From Blepharisma japonicum (taxonomy: Eukaryota; Ciliophora; Heterotrichea; Heterotrichida; Blepharismidae), in assembly GCA_949751835.1 (NCBI GenBank), contig CATKHK010000006.1:1-64000 (forward strand): a DNA stretch of 64,000 nucleotides, written 5' to 3'. The notes beneath the pieces are model-generated. The model worked only from the letters and a program-made list of their open reading frames with translations. It ran no database searches and was not told the origin of the DNA. Every line of letters begins with the position of its first letter. Position 1 is the first letter of the stretch. Shown piece after piece: positions 10,186 to 21,609 of this stretch. Both the position numbers and the translations under genes were made by a program.

Positions 10186-13100
10186 ATGAAAAATTTAAAA
10201 TCAAATTTACCAACTTCCCAAGTGCTTTTGATAACTCAACACTTTTATACAAGCTCTCCTATAGAGGGTTTTGATGAATCTTTCTGCCGCCACATTAAAA
10301 GAAAGTGCTTTCAAGCACCTATAATTACATTTTATGGGAGAATAAGAGACGGCAAACGAATTGGACTGCATATTCATGGGGTAATTACTATTTAGTGTTA
10401 TCCTTTTTTCTATGTAGAGCTTCCTCAAGGACACGATCCAGATTTTCGAAGCATTACAGAAATTATAGAAAAAGAAGTTAATTCAACTAAAACAAAACCG
10501 GTCCCAGTTATTCATGATATTGAAATAGTTGAAAAAGTGCCCTTTTATGGGTATCATACAGAAAAAGTGAAATTCTTAAAGATTTCAGTCCACTCTGTCG
10601 AAAGCGTTAAGCAAGTTGCAGTCTTGTTTTGTGGAGGCATATGTGGAATAAAGCTCCAGCCTTATGAAGCGCATATTGATATTTTTCAGCAAGTATATAC
10701 AGAATATGACATTTCAGGAATGCAATGAATAAACTTAAAATCATTATTATTTCGAATGCCTTGTGCTTTAAAAGATGTGTTCATGCATAATATCGATAAA
10801 TCAACTTACTGTGAGCTAGAAGCAGACTGTATGATATATGATATCGAAAAACCTCAGCCAAAAAACGACCATACATTTGGAAAAATTTCTATGCTTTCTA
10901 TATTAAATATTTGATTTGTAACTCCCAGATAGAACGAAAGCGACAGAAGAAAAAAGAAAAATGAAAAAATTGCTGAAAGCGTCCCAGGAATGCCAGAAAA
11001 TTATATTTTAACTCATGATCAAATTCAAGACTCGGATTTTAGATATCGATTGCTATTTTTAAATGCCCTTCAAAAGGACAGAAGGGATACTTTAAGCCTC
11101 TGCTCTCCTATTAATTTAGATCCTGCTCCTTTCGGAAACGAAGATGATGCTAAAATATTGGATGATGTGCTTAATATATCTAGGCCTAAGCCTATATCAG
11201 AAACTCCTAAACAAGAGATGAAAAACTTGTTTCAAACACCAGCTCAAAAATATCATATTACAGTAATAAAAGATTTTGCTGAGAGAATGTCTAGCACTAT
11301 TATCAGAAAATTTTATTTTTCTGAAGCACAGTTCGAAAAAATGGCATTTACAGTTGACTTTGCATATGAATTTACAAAAGAGTCTCCTGGCTATAATGCA
11401 GTCTTAGAATCTTGTAAAAATAATGTTAGAATCATTAATCAGCCTATATATTTAGGCACCAAAAGTAAAATCCTTACTCTGGGAATTACAAATTATGATG
11501 TGATTAGCAATCACAATTTGAAAGATTTGCCATATTTTGCGCATAAACTACTAAACTTAAAAGCCAAAGCTGATCCCTTCCAAAACTGTTATCTCTATAA
11601 GCCAGCTCCTCCAGGTTATGACTCAGTACTTAAATTATCTCAAAGCCAGCATTCTGCATCCCTTTCCCAATCCTTAAATATAACCCCAGTAAAAGTTCAC
11701 ATCTCTGCACCTGCCCCGGACTACTGCGAAACCTTTGTAACAATACTTTATATAGAAGTCTTCATTGAAACCAGAGGACAGCTGCTTCCAGATCCAAAAG
11801 TCGACCCAATACGATTTGCAGCCTACAAAGTCCGTGACGATATCAGAGGCTCAGAGCAAGGCATAATTCAAGTAGGCTTCCATTCTATTCCATTCATAAG
11901 AGGAAAATATATGCACAATGTATCATATTTGAAAAGTGAAGTTGAATTATTTGAGTTTATTTCAGCCAAAATCCAGAAATGTGACCCTGATTTTATAACA
12001 GGGTTTGAGACTGATAATTCAAGTATTGGGTATTTCTTAAAACGGGCAAAATATATTAACTTCGACATTGGTAGAAAAATCAGTAGGATTGCAAAGTCGT
12101 CTACTTTTAGTGCTGCGAATAAAAGAGTTGGGGAAAAAATTCCTGGGAGGATGATTCTTTCTGGGTGGAGAATAGTTAAATCAGAGGCAAATTATCTATC
12201 TTATACTTTTCATAATGTTGTCTATTTGGTACTCAATGTAAGGCTGCCTTGCTATTCAAATGAAACATTGACTAGGCTTTTCAGAGAAAATAAATGCATG
12301 ATTTATGACTATATTTGGGATATATTGATACATACTGAAAAATTACTTGACCATTACTCGATTATAGAGAGAAATGTGCTGCTAGCTCAAGTATATTGTA
12401 TGGATCTTCCTAGCGTCTTTACAAGGGGTTCTCAGTACAGAGTGGAGTGCTTGCTTAAAAAAATTATCAAAAACACCGATTTCTTACTTTTATCTGCCAT
12501 GCCAAGCCAAGTAAAATCACAGAAACAGCTTGAGCATATTCCTTTAGTGATGGAGCCTGAAAAGAAGCTATGGACTGACCCAATTGTAGTTCTCGATTTT
12601 CAATCCCTTTACCCTTCAATTATGATTGCCTACAATTTATGTTACACCACTTGTCTTGGAAAGCTCGAAGCTCTCGAGTACAAAAAATTTGGCATCACAT
12701 GCATGAAAGGTAGCATTTACAGTGGAGAAGACGATATCGTTATAGCTCCAAACAATGTGGGCTATTTAAACTGAAGAAAAAGACGAGGCATTCTTCCTAG
12801 GATGATGCATGAACTACTCCAAACTCGAATCATGATTAAAAATGCTATGAAAAAGGTAGGAAAAGAAAGTATAGCCTATATTCAGCTATTTTCGCAGCAG
12901 CTAGGCTTGAAAACTCTTTGCAACACTACTTATGGCTACACGGGAGCTGGGTTTACTGGCCGAATGCCTTGCAATGATATAGCTGACTCCATAGTTTCTT
13001 TTGCTAGAAAAACAGTGGAAGCTGCGATGGATTTGGTAAATAATAGCCCAGTCTGAGATGCACGCGTTATTTATGGAGACACTGATTCCCTTATGATTCT

Positions 13101-14130
13101 TCTCCCTGGACGAACAGTTGAGCAAGCTTTTCAAGTTGGGAGAGAAATTGCGAGCACAATTAATAAGACAAACCCAAAACCGGTTGAGTTATTACTGGAG
13201 AAGGTTTATTTCCCAATGATCACTTTGGCTAAAAAACATTATGCAGGGATGAAGTATGACAGGCCTGGCACAGAACCTGTCCTTGAAGCTAAAGGAATAG
13301 AAACTGTCAGAAGAGACAGTTGCCCTTTGGCAGCCAAAATCCTTGAAAAAGTCTTGAGAGCACTCTTTGAAAGAGACATTTCAGCTGTTTATAATATATT
13401 ATGCAACGAATGAAATCACATTTTATCAGGAAAAGCACGGCTTATTGACCTCATTTTTCACCAAAAAGTATCATCAGATCCTTATAAAAATCCACCCCCA
13501 GCAGCTATTGTGGCCAAACGAAAAGAAGAAGATGACGAAATGGCCAAGCCAATATGAGGAGAAAGGGTTGGATATGTAGTAATTTGTGGTCCTCCTGGCG
13601 ATACACTGTCTTCCCAAGTGGTGAGTCCTGAAGAGTACTTATCAAACCCTGACTATCATATTAATTATACATATTATATTGAAAGAAGCATAAACGTTAT
13701 CCTTAATCGATCACTCAGCGCTGCTGGAATTGATGTTAATGCTTGATATCAGAGATTTCCTCAAAAGAGATGGAACTCAGTGCTTCATAACGTTAAGCCT
13801 TTAAAACCTATTGGTAGAAACATGTCCACTAGGCTTGATAAATATTACCAATCAGCACATTGCTTGATATGCAGAACCCAATCCACTCTTGATGTATGTG
13901 AATCTTGCTCCAGTGACACTATGAAAGAAAGATTAGCACTAATAGAAGCTTTAAAGAGACAAGAAAAAAAGCTGCTGAGCCTCAATGAGGTTTGTAGATC
14001 CTGTACTGGATGTGTAAGGGACATTGAATGTATTTCTTTAGATTGCCCAATATATTTAGAAAAATTGAAATTAAAGAAAGGGCTTGAATTAAAATTTGGT
14101 AAAGTTCTAGGAAAGAATAAGAGGAATTAA
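10186..14130 (+). CDS. REV3: DNA polymerase zeta catalytic subunit (REV3), two 15-nt introns
   Basis: Exons 10186-10380, 10396-10917 and 10933-14130 give 1304 residues. The N-terminus shows the B-family pattern (YTSSPIEGFD...GLHIHGCYPFFYVELP). A REV3-typical segment follows (LYIEVFIETRGQLLPDPK), then a degenerate exonuclease region, polymerase motif A DFQSLYPSIMIAYN, NTTYGYTGAGFTGRMP, and motif C YGDTDSL. The C-terminus has a CysA zinc site (CLICRTQS..CESC) and a CysB iron-sulphur site (CRSC..C..C). Several conserved Trp codons are TGA. REV3 is the catalytic subunit for extension in translesion synthesis. Yeast REV3 is ~1500 residues, so this one is only slightly shorter. The start fits the usual REV3 N-terminus. 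Confidence 0.93.
10381..10395 (+). other. 15-nt intron 1 of REV3
   Basis: gtaattactatttag interrupts the frame with a TAG stop. Removing it joins LHIHG to CYPFFYVELP, a conserved B-family polymerase segment. GTA...TAG ends and 15-nt length are typical of heterotrich introns. Confidence 0.9.
10918..10932 (+). other. 15-nt intron 2 of REV3
   Basis: gtaactcccagatag carries an in-frame TAG as its last codon. Removing it keeps the frame from LNIWF into NESDRRKKK and on to the rest of the polymerase. Confidence 0.88.
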
Positions 14131-14191
14131 AGAAATTTCTTAATTAAAACTTAAATAACATGAATACATAAATGAAAATTTAAATATACAA

Positions 14192-16084
14192 ATGGAAAAC
14201 GACCAAAAATCCGTTGCTGGAGAAAGCAGTGTTGAAGAAGGTTGCAAAGCTTTGGAAGAAAGTGACTCTGAAGAAGTAGCCCCAAAAAAGAGTAAAAAAA
14301 AAGCCAGAAAAATCATAATGAATGTGGCGCTGACTAAATACTTAGTAGTAAAGAAAGCAGCCACTAAATACTTTGGATGAAAGCTGACTAAAATTGAATG
14401 TGATGAAGATTGAGATGTATATTGGACTGACAGCGCTGTAGAGCCTGACAAATTGGCAAGAATGAAACTCTACCAAAAAATCAATCACTTTCCAGGAATG
14501 TATGCACTAGCAAGAAAAAATCATCTTGCAAAGAATTTAAACAGATTGAGAAAAGCTCTCCCCAAAGATTTTAAGTTTTTCCCTCGCACGTGGCTGGTGC
14601 CAGCTGAATTTTCTGACCTAAGGCAGTACTCAAGCCAAAAGAAAAATAAAGTTTTCATAGTAAAGCCAGAAGCAAGCTGTCAAGGAAGAGGAATTTTTCT
14701 AACCAAAAAATTTGACGATTTTACTTTGGATGATCGCTATGTAGTGCAAGAATACTTAAAGCGTCCCTATCTTATTGATGGGCTTAAGTTTGACCTAAGG
14801 ATCTACGTGCTTGTGGCTGGATGCGACCCATTAAAAATTTTCCTTCACAAAGAAGGCCTTGCGAGATTTGCAACGGAGCCTTATATACAGCCAAACAACA
14901 GTAATATGTCGAAACCTTGCATGCATCTTACAAACTATGCGGTGAATAAAAATAGCGAGAACTTTATTTTTAATGAAGACTCAGAAAATGACGATGTGGG
15001 TCATAAGAGAAGTTTATCCTCAGTTTTTGCATTACTTGAAGAAAAAGGCCATGACATAAATAAGCTGTGAGCAGATATTAAACAATTGATAAATAAAACC
15101 CTTTGCTCAGTGCAACCATCACTGGCACACACTTATAAAGCTTGTCAGCCAGATGATCCCTACAACGGAATGTGCTTTGAACTGCTAGGATTAGACGTAA
15201 TCTTGGATAAGAAACTAAAGCCATGACTGCTAGAAGTCAACCATTCTCCTTCATTTTCAACAGACTCTCCTTTGGATTGGAAAATAAAGTATGAAGTAAT
15301 TACAGAAGCCCTTACCTTGCTCAATGTTTCTTACAATAATCGTATTAGGGTTGAAAATAAGCAAAAGCAAGATGTGCTTAAGAGGTCAACAGTAAAGAAA
15401 AATGAAATTGTCAAAGAAGACAAGCTACAGGAAATTGCCAAGGCACAGCAACTAAGAGATAAATGAGAAGCAAAACACTTAGGAGGGTACACCAAAATCT
15501 TTCCGTGTGAAAACATGGATAAGTTTAATCGCATTTTGGAAATTGCAAATGAAATCTATGGAGAATGGACAGGAGCATCTAAAACTAGGAAGGAAAATAT
15601 TAAACATGAGCTTCCCTTGCCAAAACCTACCACAGATATAAGGGCTAATGTGAAATCTGCTAACAGCAAGTCAGTTCGCAGCATATCAATGGCAGTGACA
15701 AAGGAGGAAAACAAGAAAATCCACAATAAAACTAATCTTTCAGGAGTTTATGACAGATTGTCTAGTAATCAAAGAAAGTTAAAGCAAGAAAACGTCTCCT
15801 TCAGTCAGCCATACCAGCCATTGGTGCATTTAGACAGCAACTATACAACAACCCCTTCTTCTGAAGCTGCTTTAGAACTTTGCATTCAAAATATTCAAAT
15901 TCAAAAACCAAAAACTAATAGCAAATCCAAGGAATCTTCTCCGAAGCATCTAAAGCTAGAAGAAATCCTGAAAGAAAAAAGGTCTTTAGAGAACATGAAG
16001 CGAAACTGGATGGTAAAAAACCGATGCCCACTTACAATTCACTCTTTTGTCTCAAAAACTGACGAAGATGTGTCTTTTTCGTAA
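14192..16084 (+). CDS. Tubulin polyglutamylase, TTLL6-like
   Basis: 630 residues ending in TAA; several TGA codons are Trp (for example KYFGWKLTK and LKPWLLEVNHSPSF). After an acidic/basic N-terminal ~60 residues comes the TTL ATP-grasp core (~85-400): VFIVKPEASCQGRGIFL (ATP site), VQEYLKRPYLIDGLKFDLR, HLTNYAVNK and CFELLGLDVILDKKLKPW. The order and wording closely match human TTLL6/TTLL13, which add glutamate side chains to tubulin in axonemes. A basic region after ~430 resembles their microtubule-binding extension. The tail (~470-630) is Lys/Ser-rich and probably disordered. It begins 61 nt after REV3 on the same strand. Action on ciliary microtubules is inferred from the family. Confidence 0.9.
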
Positions 16085-16266
16085 AATTCATATAGATCAG
16101 GGAATTTTTATATTCCCAGAAGCATAACATCTTTGGGCGAAACTCGAAAGCCTAGCACCTATTTGCCGAAAAGTGAATATATCAGAAGGATAAAGGCTCT
16201 TGGGCTTTAGTATTCATGTAAATATAAATTCTCCATTTAATAACAGATTATTTCAAGAAATATGTA

Positions 16267-17637
16267 TTAGCTTTTATTTTTCCTTTTCTTTTTCTTTGTG
16301 GGCTTGGGGCCGAGAAGTTTCTCAACTTTATCAGTTGCTTCGATTTTTCTAATTGAAGTTGAGTACTCGGCAAGTGCCATGGTCAAGTCTCAGTTTTTAT
16401 TTCTTTCTATTTCAGCCATGCTTCTCTCAATATTTTTTAGCTCAGCCACTTCATGCTTCAAGCAGTAAATTACTTGATTGCTATCCTCTTTGCATTTATT
16501 TCTGTAAATAAAAGGAAAAACCACGCTTACACACTGAATTATCTTTTTTATTTGCCCATCATTGCCAATTAGGTTGATAGAAAGCACTCCTGAATCGCTT
16601 ATCAAAGAATAAAGCTTTGTTAAAAAACCTTGCTCGACAAAACTCATTGGAGGTGTGGGCTCACCTGGTAATGCGATGCAGATGTCAAGTAAAACAAAAT
16701 CATAAATAATTTTGCTTGTTTCCACAAAATCCAAGGCATCTTGTACAATAATCTGAAGTCTATTGTCATCTGGGACTCCAAAAAATCTTTTACAGATATC
16801 AATAAGCTCTCCATTCAGATCCACAGCTGTGATTTCCAAATTGGTGAAATGCTTGAGGAAAAATGTAGGAAGTACACATCCTCCTGCTCCCAAAATTAAA
16901 ATTCTGCTTGCTTCATTAAGCACTTTGTCTAAATTAAAAGCTAAAGACACCAAAAATGCTCGTTGGCACTCAAATGTCAGAAAGTCATAATCAGCTTCAA
17001 TTTTATTTCCCCATTTCACCGCGCATGACCCTAAAGAAAATAAAGGATATTCAGAGCTTTCCATACATTTTAGACGTATTTCAGACTGGATTAGTTTAGG
17101 ATTTGACAAGAATATAAGCTGCCTCTTATAAGTATCCCCATCACCGATGTCTTCAACAATCATATCGTTTATTCTATACACCAATGACTTTTCGCCAGTT
17201 TCCTCACAAGTCATGAAAGGAATTTCTGAGTTTAATCATAGCGGAGGGACAAATTTTAGTGCGGCTTCGGTGAACTGATATTGAAGCACCCCAATATTCT
17301 CTTCGCTAAATAAATCTGATAGAGAAATAAGCAGCAGTCTTGAAACTTCAGCTTGAGATAAGATCTCATCTTGACCCTCAGGTGTTGTGTATTGTCACGA
17401 TTTTTCTAATCCAAATGGAATAATAAAGACACCATAGGAATTTTGAGATAGCTTTTCGTCATCAATAGAGTCCATCAATTTTATCTGGCAAATTATGGAT
17501 CCTTCTGAGATGGCTTCATAAATAAGCATATCTCATTTCTGTCCAGGTGAAAGCGGAATGCAAGAATTTTGGATGAGTATTTCTGGAAGACTGATAACTC
17601 AGCCATTGGAAAGCTCAATGATAGCTGTGTGTTCCAT
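16267..17637 (-). CDS. Spermidine-synthase-fold methyltransferase, METTL13 C-terminal-like
   Basis: 456 residues, ATG at 17637 and TAA at 16267-16269; TGA codons at 17236-17238 and 16390-16392 are read through as Trp. The core has the SAM-binding motif ILGAGGCVLPTFFL, an acidic ribose-binding strand (ITAVDLNGELI) and DFVLLDI. The lead-in GDGDTYKRQLIFLSNPKLIQ matches the C-terminal domain of METTL13, which methylates the N-terminus of elongation factor eEF1A. Human METTL13 (~700 residues) has a second, N-terminal methyltransferase domain that is absent here. The C-terminal tail is Lys-rich. A polyamine synthase is the alternative, but the KRQLIFLSN lead-in favours METTL13. Confidence 0.75.
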
Positions 17638-17842
17638 TTATTTAAAACATTATTTATCATGCTATGTAGAAATTATTACGAACTTTCCTCTAAATTTAAA
17701 AGAATTTGATATGTAAATAAACTTATTCAGTCATTTCATTAATTTCAATTTAGATAAAATTCACTTAATTTCTGGTAATTATTGTCTTAAATGATTTTAA
17801 TCAAACTCTAAAAAATATATAAATTTAAAGTATTTATATTTT

Positions 17843-20572
17843 TTAATCTTCAGATGGGGACGGCGGGCTTGTATCTCCAGTTATGGAGCTTACTGAAATG
17901 ATAGCTGGAGATTTAAATTTCTTATGTAAAGGAGACCCTGCAAGCTTAAGCTCTCTAGGCTTTCGTGAAATAACTGTTTGTTCAGCAAGATATTTGATCT
18001 GCTCCATATATTCAATCGATAGAGTTCTTCTTTTTCCTTTTTTTACAGGTACTCCAGACGAAGGGATTCCAGTAATTTCCTGAAGTTCCATATACATTTC
18101 AATCCATTTCCCCAATATCGCATTTAGTCTGTTGATTTCAGCTTGCTTTCGAGCAAGTTCCTTATTGCATAGATCTTTGAATTTTTCCAAATAGACTTTC
18201 CAATGATTCTTTTCAAGTGTATAAATTGATAAGTTTTCTTTCTGGATATTTGCCAGACGAGCAGAAAGCTCTCGGTTTTCTTGCATAAGCAGGTCATAGC
18301 TTTTATGAATCTGCTGATGATAGATCGTTTGGATCTGCAAATCACTTTCAAGATTTCTCACCTTGAATGTATCAACTTGAATTTCTGTGAACCTGCCATT
18401 ATCTTCGCAGTTTGAATCATAGTTCTGCGAATTTTGCCTTTTAAAAGCGCTTATTGGCTGCAGGCTTGCTTTAAATGTGCAGGCTGGCTTCATTTTTCTA
18501 ACGAACTTAGGCTTAACTGTTTCTTCTCGAGGAACGCTTACTGTTTCTATTTTGCTTGCCAAGTCTACAATTTTGATATTTGTAATATGCATTTGGTCTA
18601 AGCAAGCTTCAAGCTGTTTAACAGAGCTTTCTAGATGACTTATAAACTTATCCTTTGAGTTTAGTTTTTCCGCTAATATATTATACTTTCACTGGACATC
18701 ATAGTATATTCTCAGCAATTCGCAATTTGCTAAGCCAGATTGTATTAACTGAGTTTTTAGCTGATAAATTGTGGTCTCATTGCTGACTTGGCAGCCATCT
18801 ACTAAAGCTTCTTGCAGAGCTTTAGTAAAATTTTTATCTGATTTTAATATATCATCAAAAGGAGTTTCGATTGTCTCTTCTACTTCTGATTCAAGTGTTT
18901 TATATGGATCATCAATTGAGCTAAACGCATCATCACTAGCTGTAGGTGAGATATCAGAGTAATCTGACTCAGTTATAGTCTGACCTGCAGCGATCTTTTT
19001 TAGCAAATGATCCATTCTCTGACTAGATTTCTGAAGATAGAACTCAAGCATTTCAATTGTGCTTTTTAGGTTCATATTTTCATCTTTGAGATACTGAATT
19101 GAGTTCGCTTCATAGTTTTGCTTAAGCAAGAGCTTTTGATACATCTCATAGTGTTGGTTGACTTGAATTTCTGCCTGAACCCGCTTTCTTTTTTCATGGC
19201 TTAGTTCTTCTTCAAGTTCTTTTATTGTTTTGGCAAGGCTCTTATTTTCTTCTTGTAAGGTGCCATAGTCACTGTTGCAATATCCTTCCACAAGGTTTGA
19301 AAATGTTGTGCCTTTTCCAACCCAGGAAACACATGAACTATCGTTTTCTGAGTGCGGCGAAAGCGACATTTCGTCTACATTTGGAGAGGAGCAGCTTTGA
19401 ACAATAAGGCAATTTGATTTCATCAATATGTCATTTTCATGCTCATCAAGAAGCTTTTTATTTTCATCTTTCAGACTTTTAATTTTGTGTCGAAGCTCAT
19501 TTATAATCTGATTGTAAGCTGCAGGAGATTTCTTAATGTTGAGCTTCACATTGTTTTTTATATTTTTGGCTCTTTGTGCAAATTTAAGAGCACTGATTGT
19601 CACATCCACGTTTCGAGGGTCAGGGTTGCAGTTAACGATAAGCGTGGTTTTGTAATTTCCTCCGAGGGATTCTTGAAGGAGCCTTGTCAATTTAGAGTCC
19701 CTGTAAGGAATAAAGTCTGCTTTACTTGACAGAGCATTAATGACATTGCCAAGACAGCTCAATGATAAATTAATTTTCTTGGCTTCTTCCAGTTTGTTTC
19801 CAGTAACTCCTGACTCTTTAACTTTTTCACTCCCAGCAAGATCAATGAAGTTCATAATTCCTCGCTTTTCTGTATCGTCAGGCAACTTCTGAGTAACTTC
19901 CAAAACAAAAAGCTGGTGACTTCTTGAGCTGACTTGGTTTAGTTTGGTTGAAGCTACAGTTCGTTTACTTTCGGCAAGAGCAATCACATCCATCAGCTCT
20001 CGTTCACAGACTACATAAACTTCTTCAAGCCCTTGGACAAATACGCCTTTCCTTGGATCCTCTTTTATTTTAAGCCTAACACCTGAATTCGAAAGTAAGT
20101 CTCTTAGGCTTTCTTTATAGATTTCGATTATAGAGCATTTCAAGGAATACTCTATTTCGCAGCTTGATTCTTGGAGCTTGCTGAAAATTAAATTACTTGC
20201 TCTTGGGATAATTCCTTTAGTTTCAGGGTCATATATATCTAAACCCATCATAGTATACGATTTACCTGACCCTGTTTGCCCATAAGCAAAAACAGTTCCA
20301 TTATAACCTATTAAAATATCTTCAATAATGGGTTTACCGACAAGATCAAAGATTTCTTCTTGGGAGGCGGTTGGTGGGAAAACGCGGTCTACTGTAAAAG
20401 TTTCAGCATTTTCTGACGACTTTTTGATAGTGATAGTGGAAGAGTTTGGGTAGGAATAAAGATCATTTTCATCATTTTGGAAGGCATCAATTAGTGGTCT
20501 GAATCTAGCAATTGCTTTAATTTCTAGGCCTTTGTCTTCTCTGATAGTTTGAGTAGAACTTCTGCGACTCAT
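17843..20572 (-). CDS. Kinesin-1-like motor protein, tandem copy 1
   Basis: 909 residues, TAA stop, one TGA Trp at 18687-18689. The motor domain (~15-350) has P-loop GQTGSGKSYTM near residue 98, switch I NQVSSRSHQLF, switch II DLAGSEKV, and a neck start near FAQRAKNIKNNVKLN. Long coiled coils follow (~365-410, 440-540, 620-800), then a short basic tail ending SPPSPSED. The N-terminal motor suggests plus-end transport. I start at MSRRSS because all three paralogues share it; an in-frame ATG at 20605 would add 11 unconserved residues. Copies 1 and 3 have the same length. The shared upstream box lies 42 nt before the ATG. Confidence 0.9.
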
Positions 20573-21609
20573 TTTATAGTTAATTAATAAAAAAATATAT
20601 TGCACAGTTCATATTAGAAATGGCTTTTATTTTTTTTATTTCAGTTGCCCTAAGTATTATTTTTGAGATTTCAAATAACTACTAGATGGACATTTCTCTG
20701 CCTTTTGTCTAATTATGCTTGTTAACTGCAAAGAAAACCAAAAAAGTTAGATAATAAGATATTATTATAAAATTAGAAATATTGCAATATTCGGCATAGG
20801 ATAGTTTATTTTTAATAATTTTAATTTAATTCGATTTGCTCAAAGATAAAACGAATAAATTATGCAAGACTTTTAATTATAGATTATTAAGTGAACGCCT
20901 TTCATATCTGGTGAATCCAAATTAAACATAAAATTATATAATCTTTTGTCTTTATTTCTTAGTAGTTTTTTTATTGAGTTTCAAAAAGTAAATTATAAAT
21001 AAAATAAATAAATTCCTAATTGGATATGTGTATATTTATTGCTCAAAGGTTCCTCTGAATCCATTAATTGTTAATTTTAAATTTATGGGTACTGATGTAT
21101 TTAAATTGCAACTAAGGATAGATATTTAAAATTATTACAGCTATAGAAGAGTGGGATACAGGAGCATTTCAGGTCAGCCAACTTTAATGCTAAAAAATTA
21201 TAAAAACTTCTTTTAATAACTAAATAATATAATGTATGCATTAATATTTTCAAAATGGAGGGAAAATGCAATAATCCATCTAAGCAATATCACCTAATCT
21301 AAAATTTTATGGATTTAGCCTATAGTTCCATTTGCATTGTGGATGATTTAGAGCATATTCAAGATTGTATCATCATAGAAGGATCTCTTTAAAAAACCTT
21401 TGTCTTGTGCATTACAAAAAATGCTTAATCTTATATATCGACTTGCTAAATCTTTGGCTCTAAAGGTAATTTCATTTTTTCAAAGTCGTTGATATTTATC
21501 TCTTCATTGTTTATTGATAGACTGAGTTCATTTACCCATAAGCAAAGTAGTACTATTATATAAAATAAGTGAAATAAATTTATAAATTTAAATTCTTTAT
21601 ATTCGCAGT
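20573..21609. other. Non-coding spacer between kinesin copies 1 and 2
   Basis: About 1 kb of AT-rich DNA with no open gene. It holds the upstream box of kinesin copy 1 (20614-20623). A ~30-nt piece near 21531-21562 (cccataagcaaa...ctattata) resembles the minus-strand P-loop region of the kinesins and may be a tiny relic. Confidence 0.6.
20614..20623 (-). promoter_or_regulatory. Conserved upstream box of kinesin copy 1
   Basis: The + strand reads tcatattagaaatggc here. The 10-nt core ttagaaatgg is identical upstream of all three kinesin paralogues, 42 nt from this ATG. A promoter or start-site element is inferred. Confidence 0.45.
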
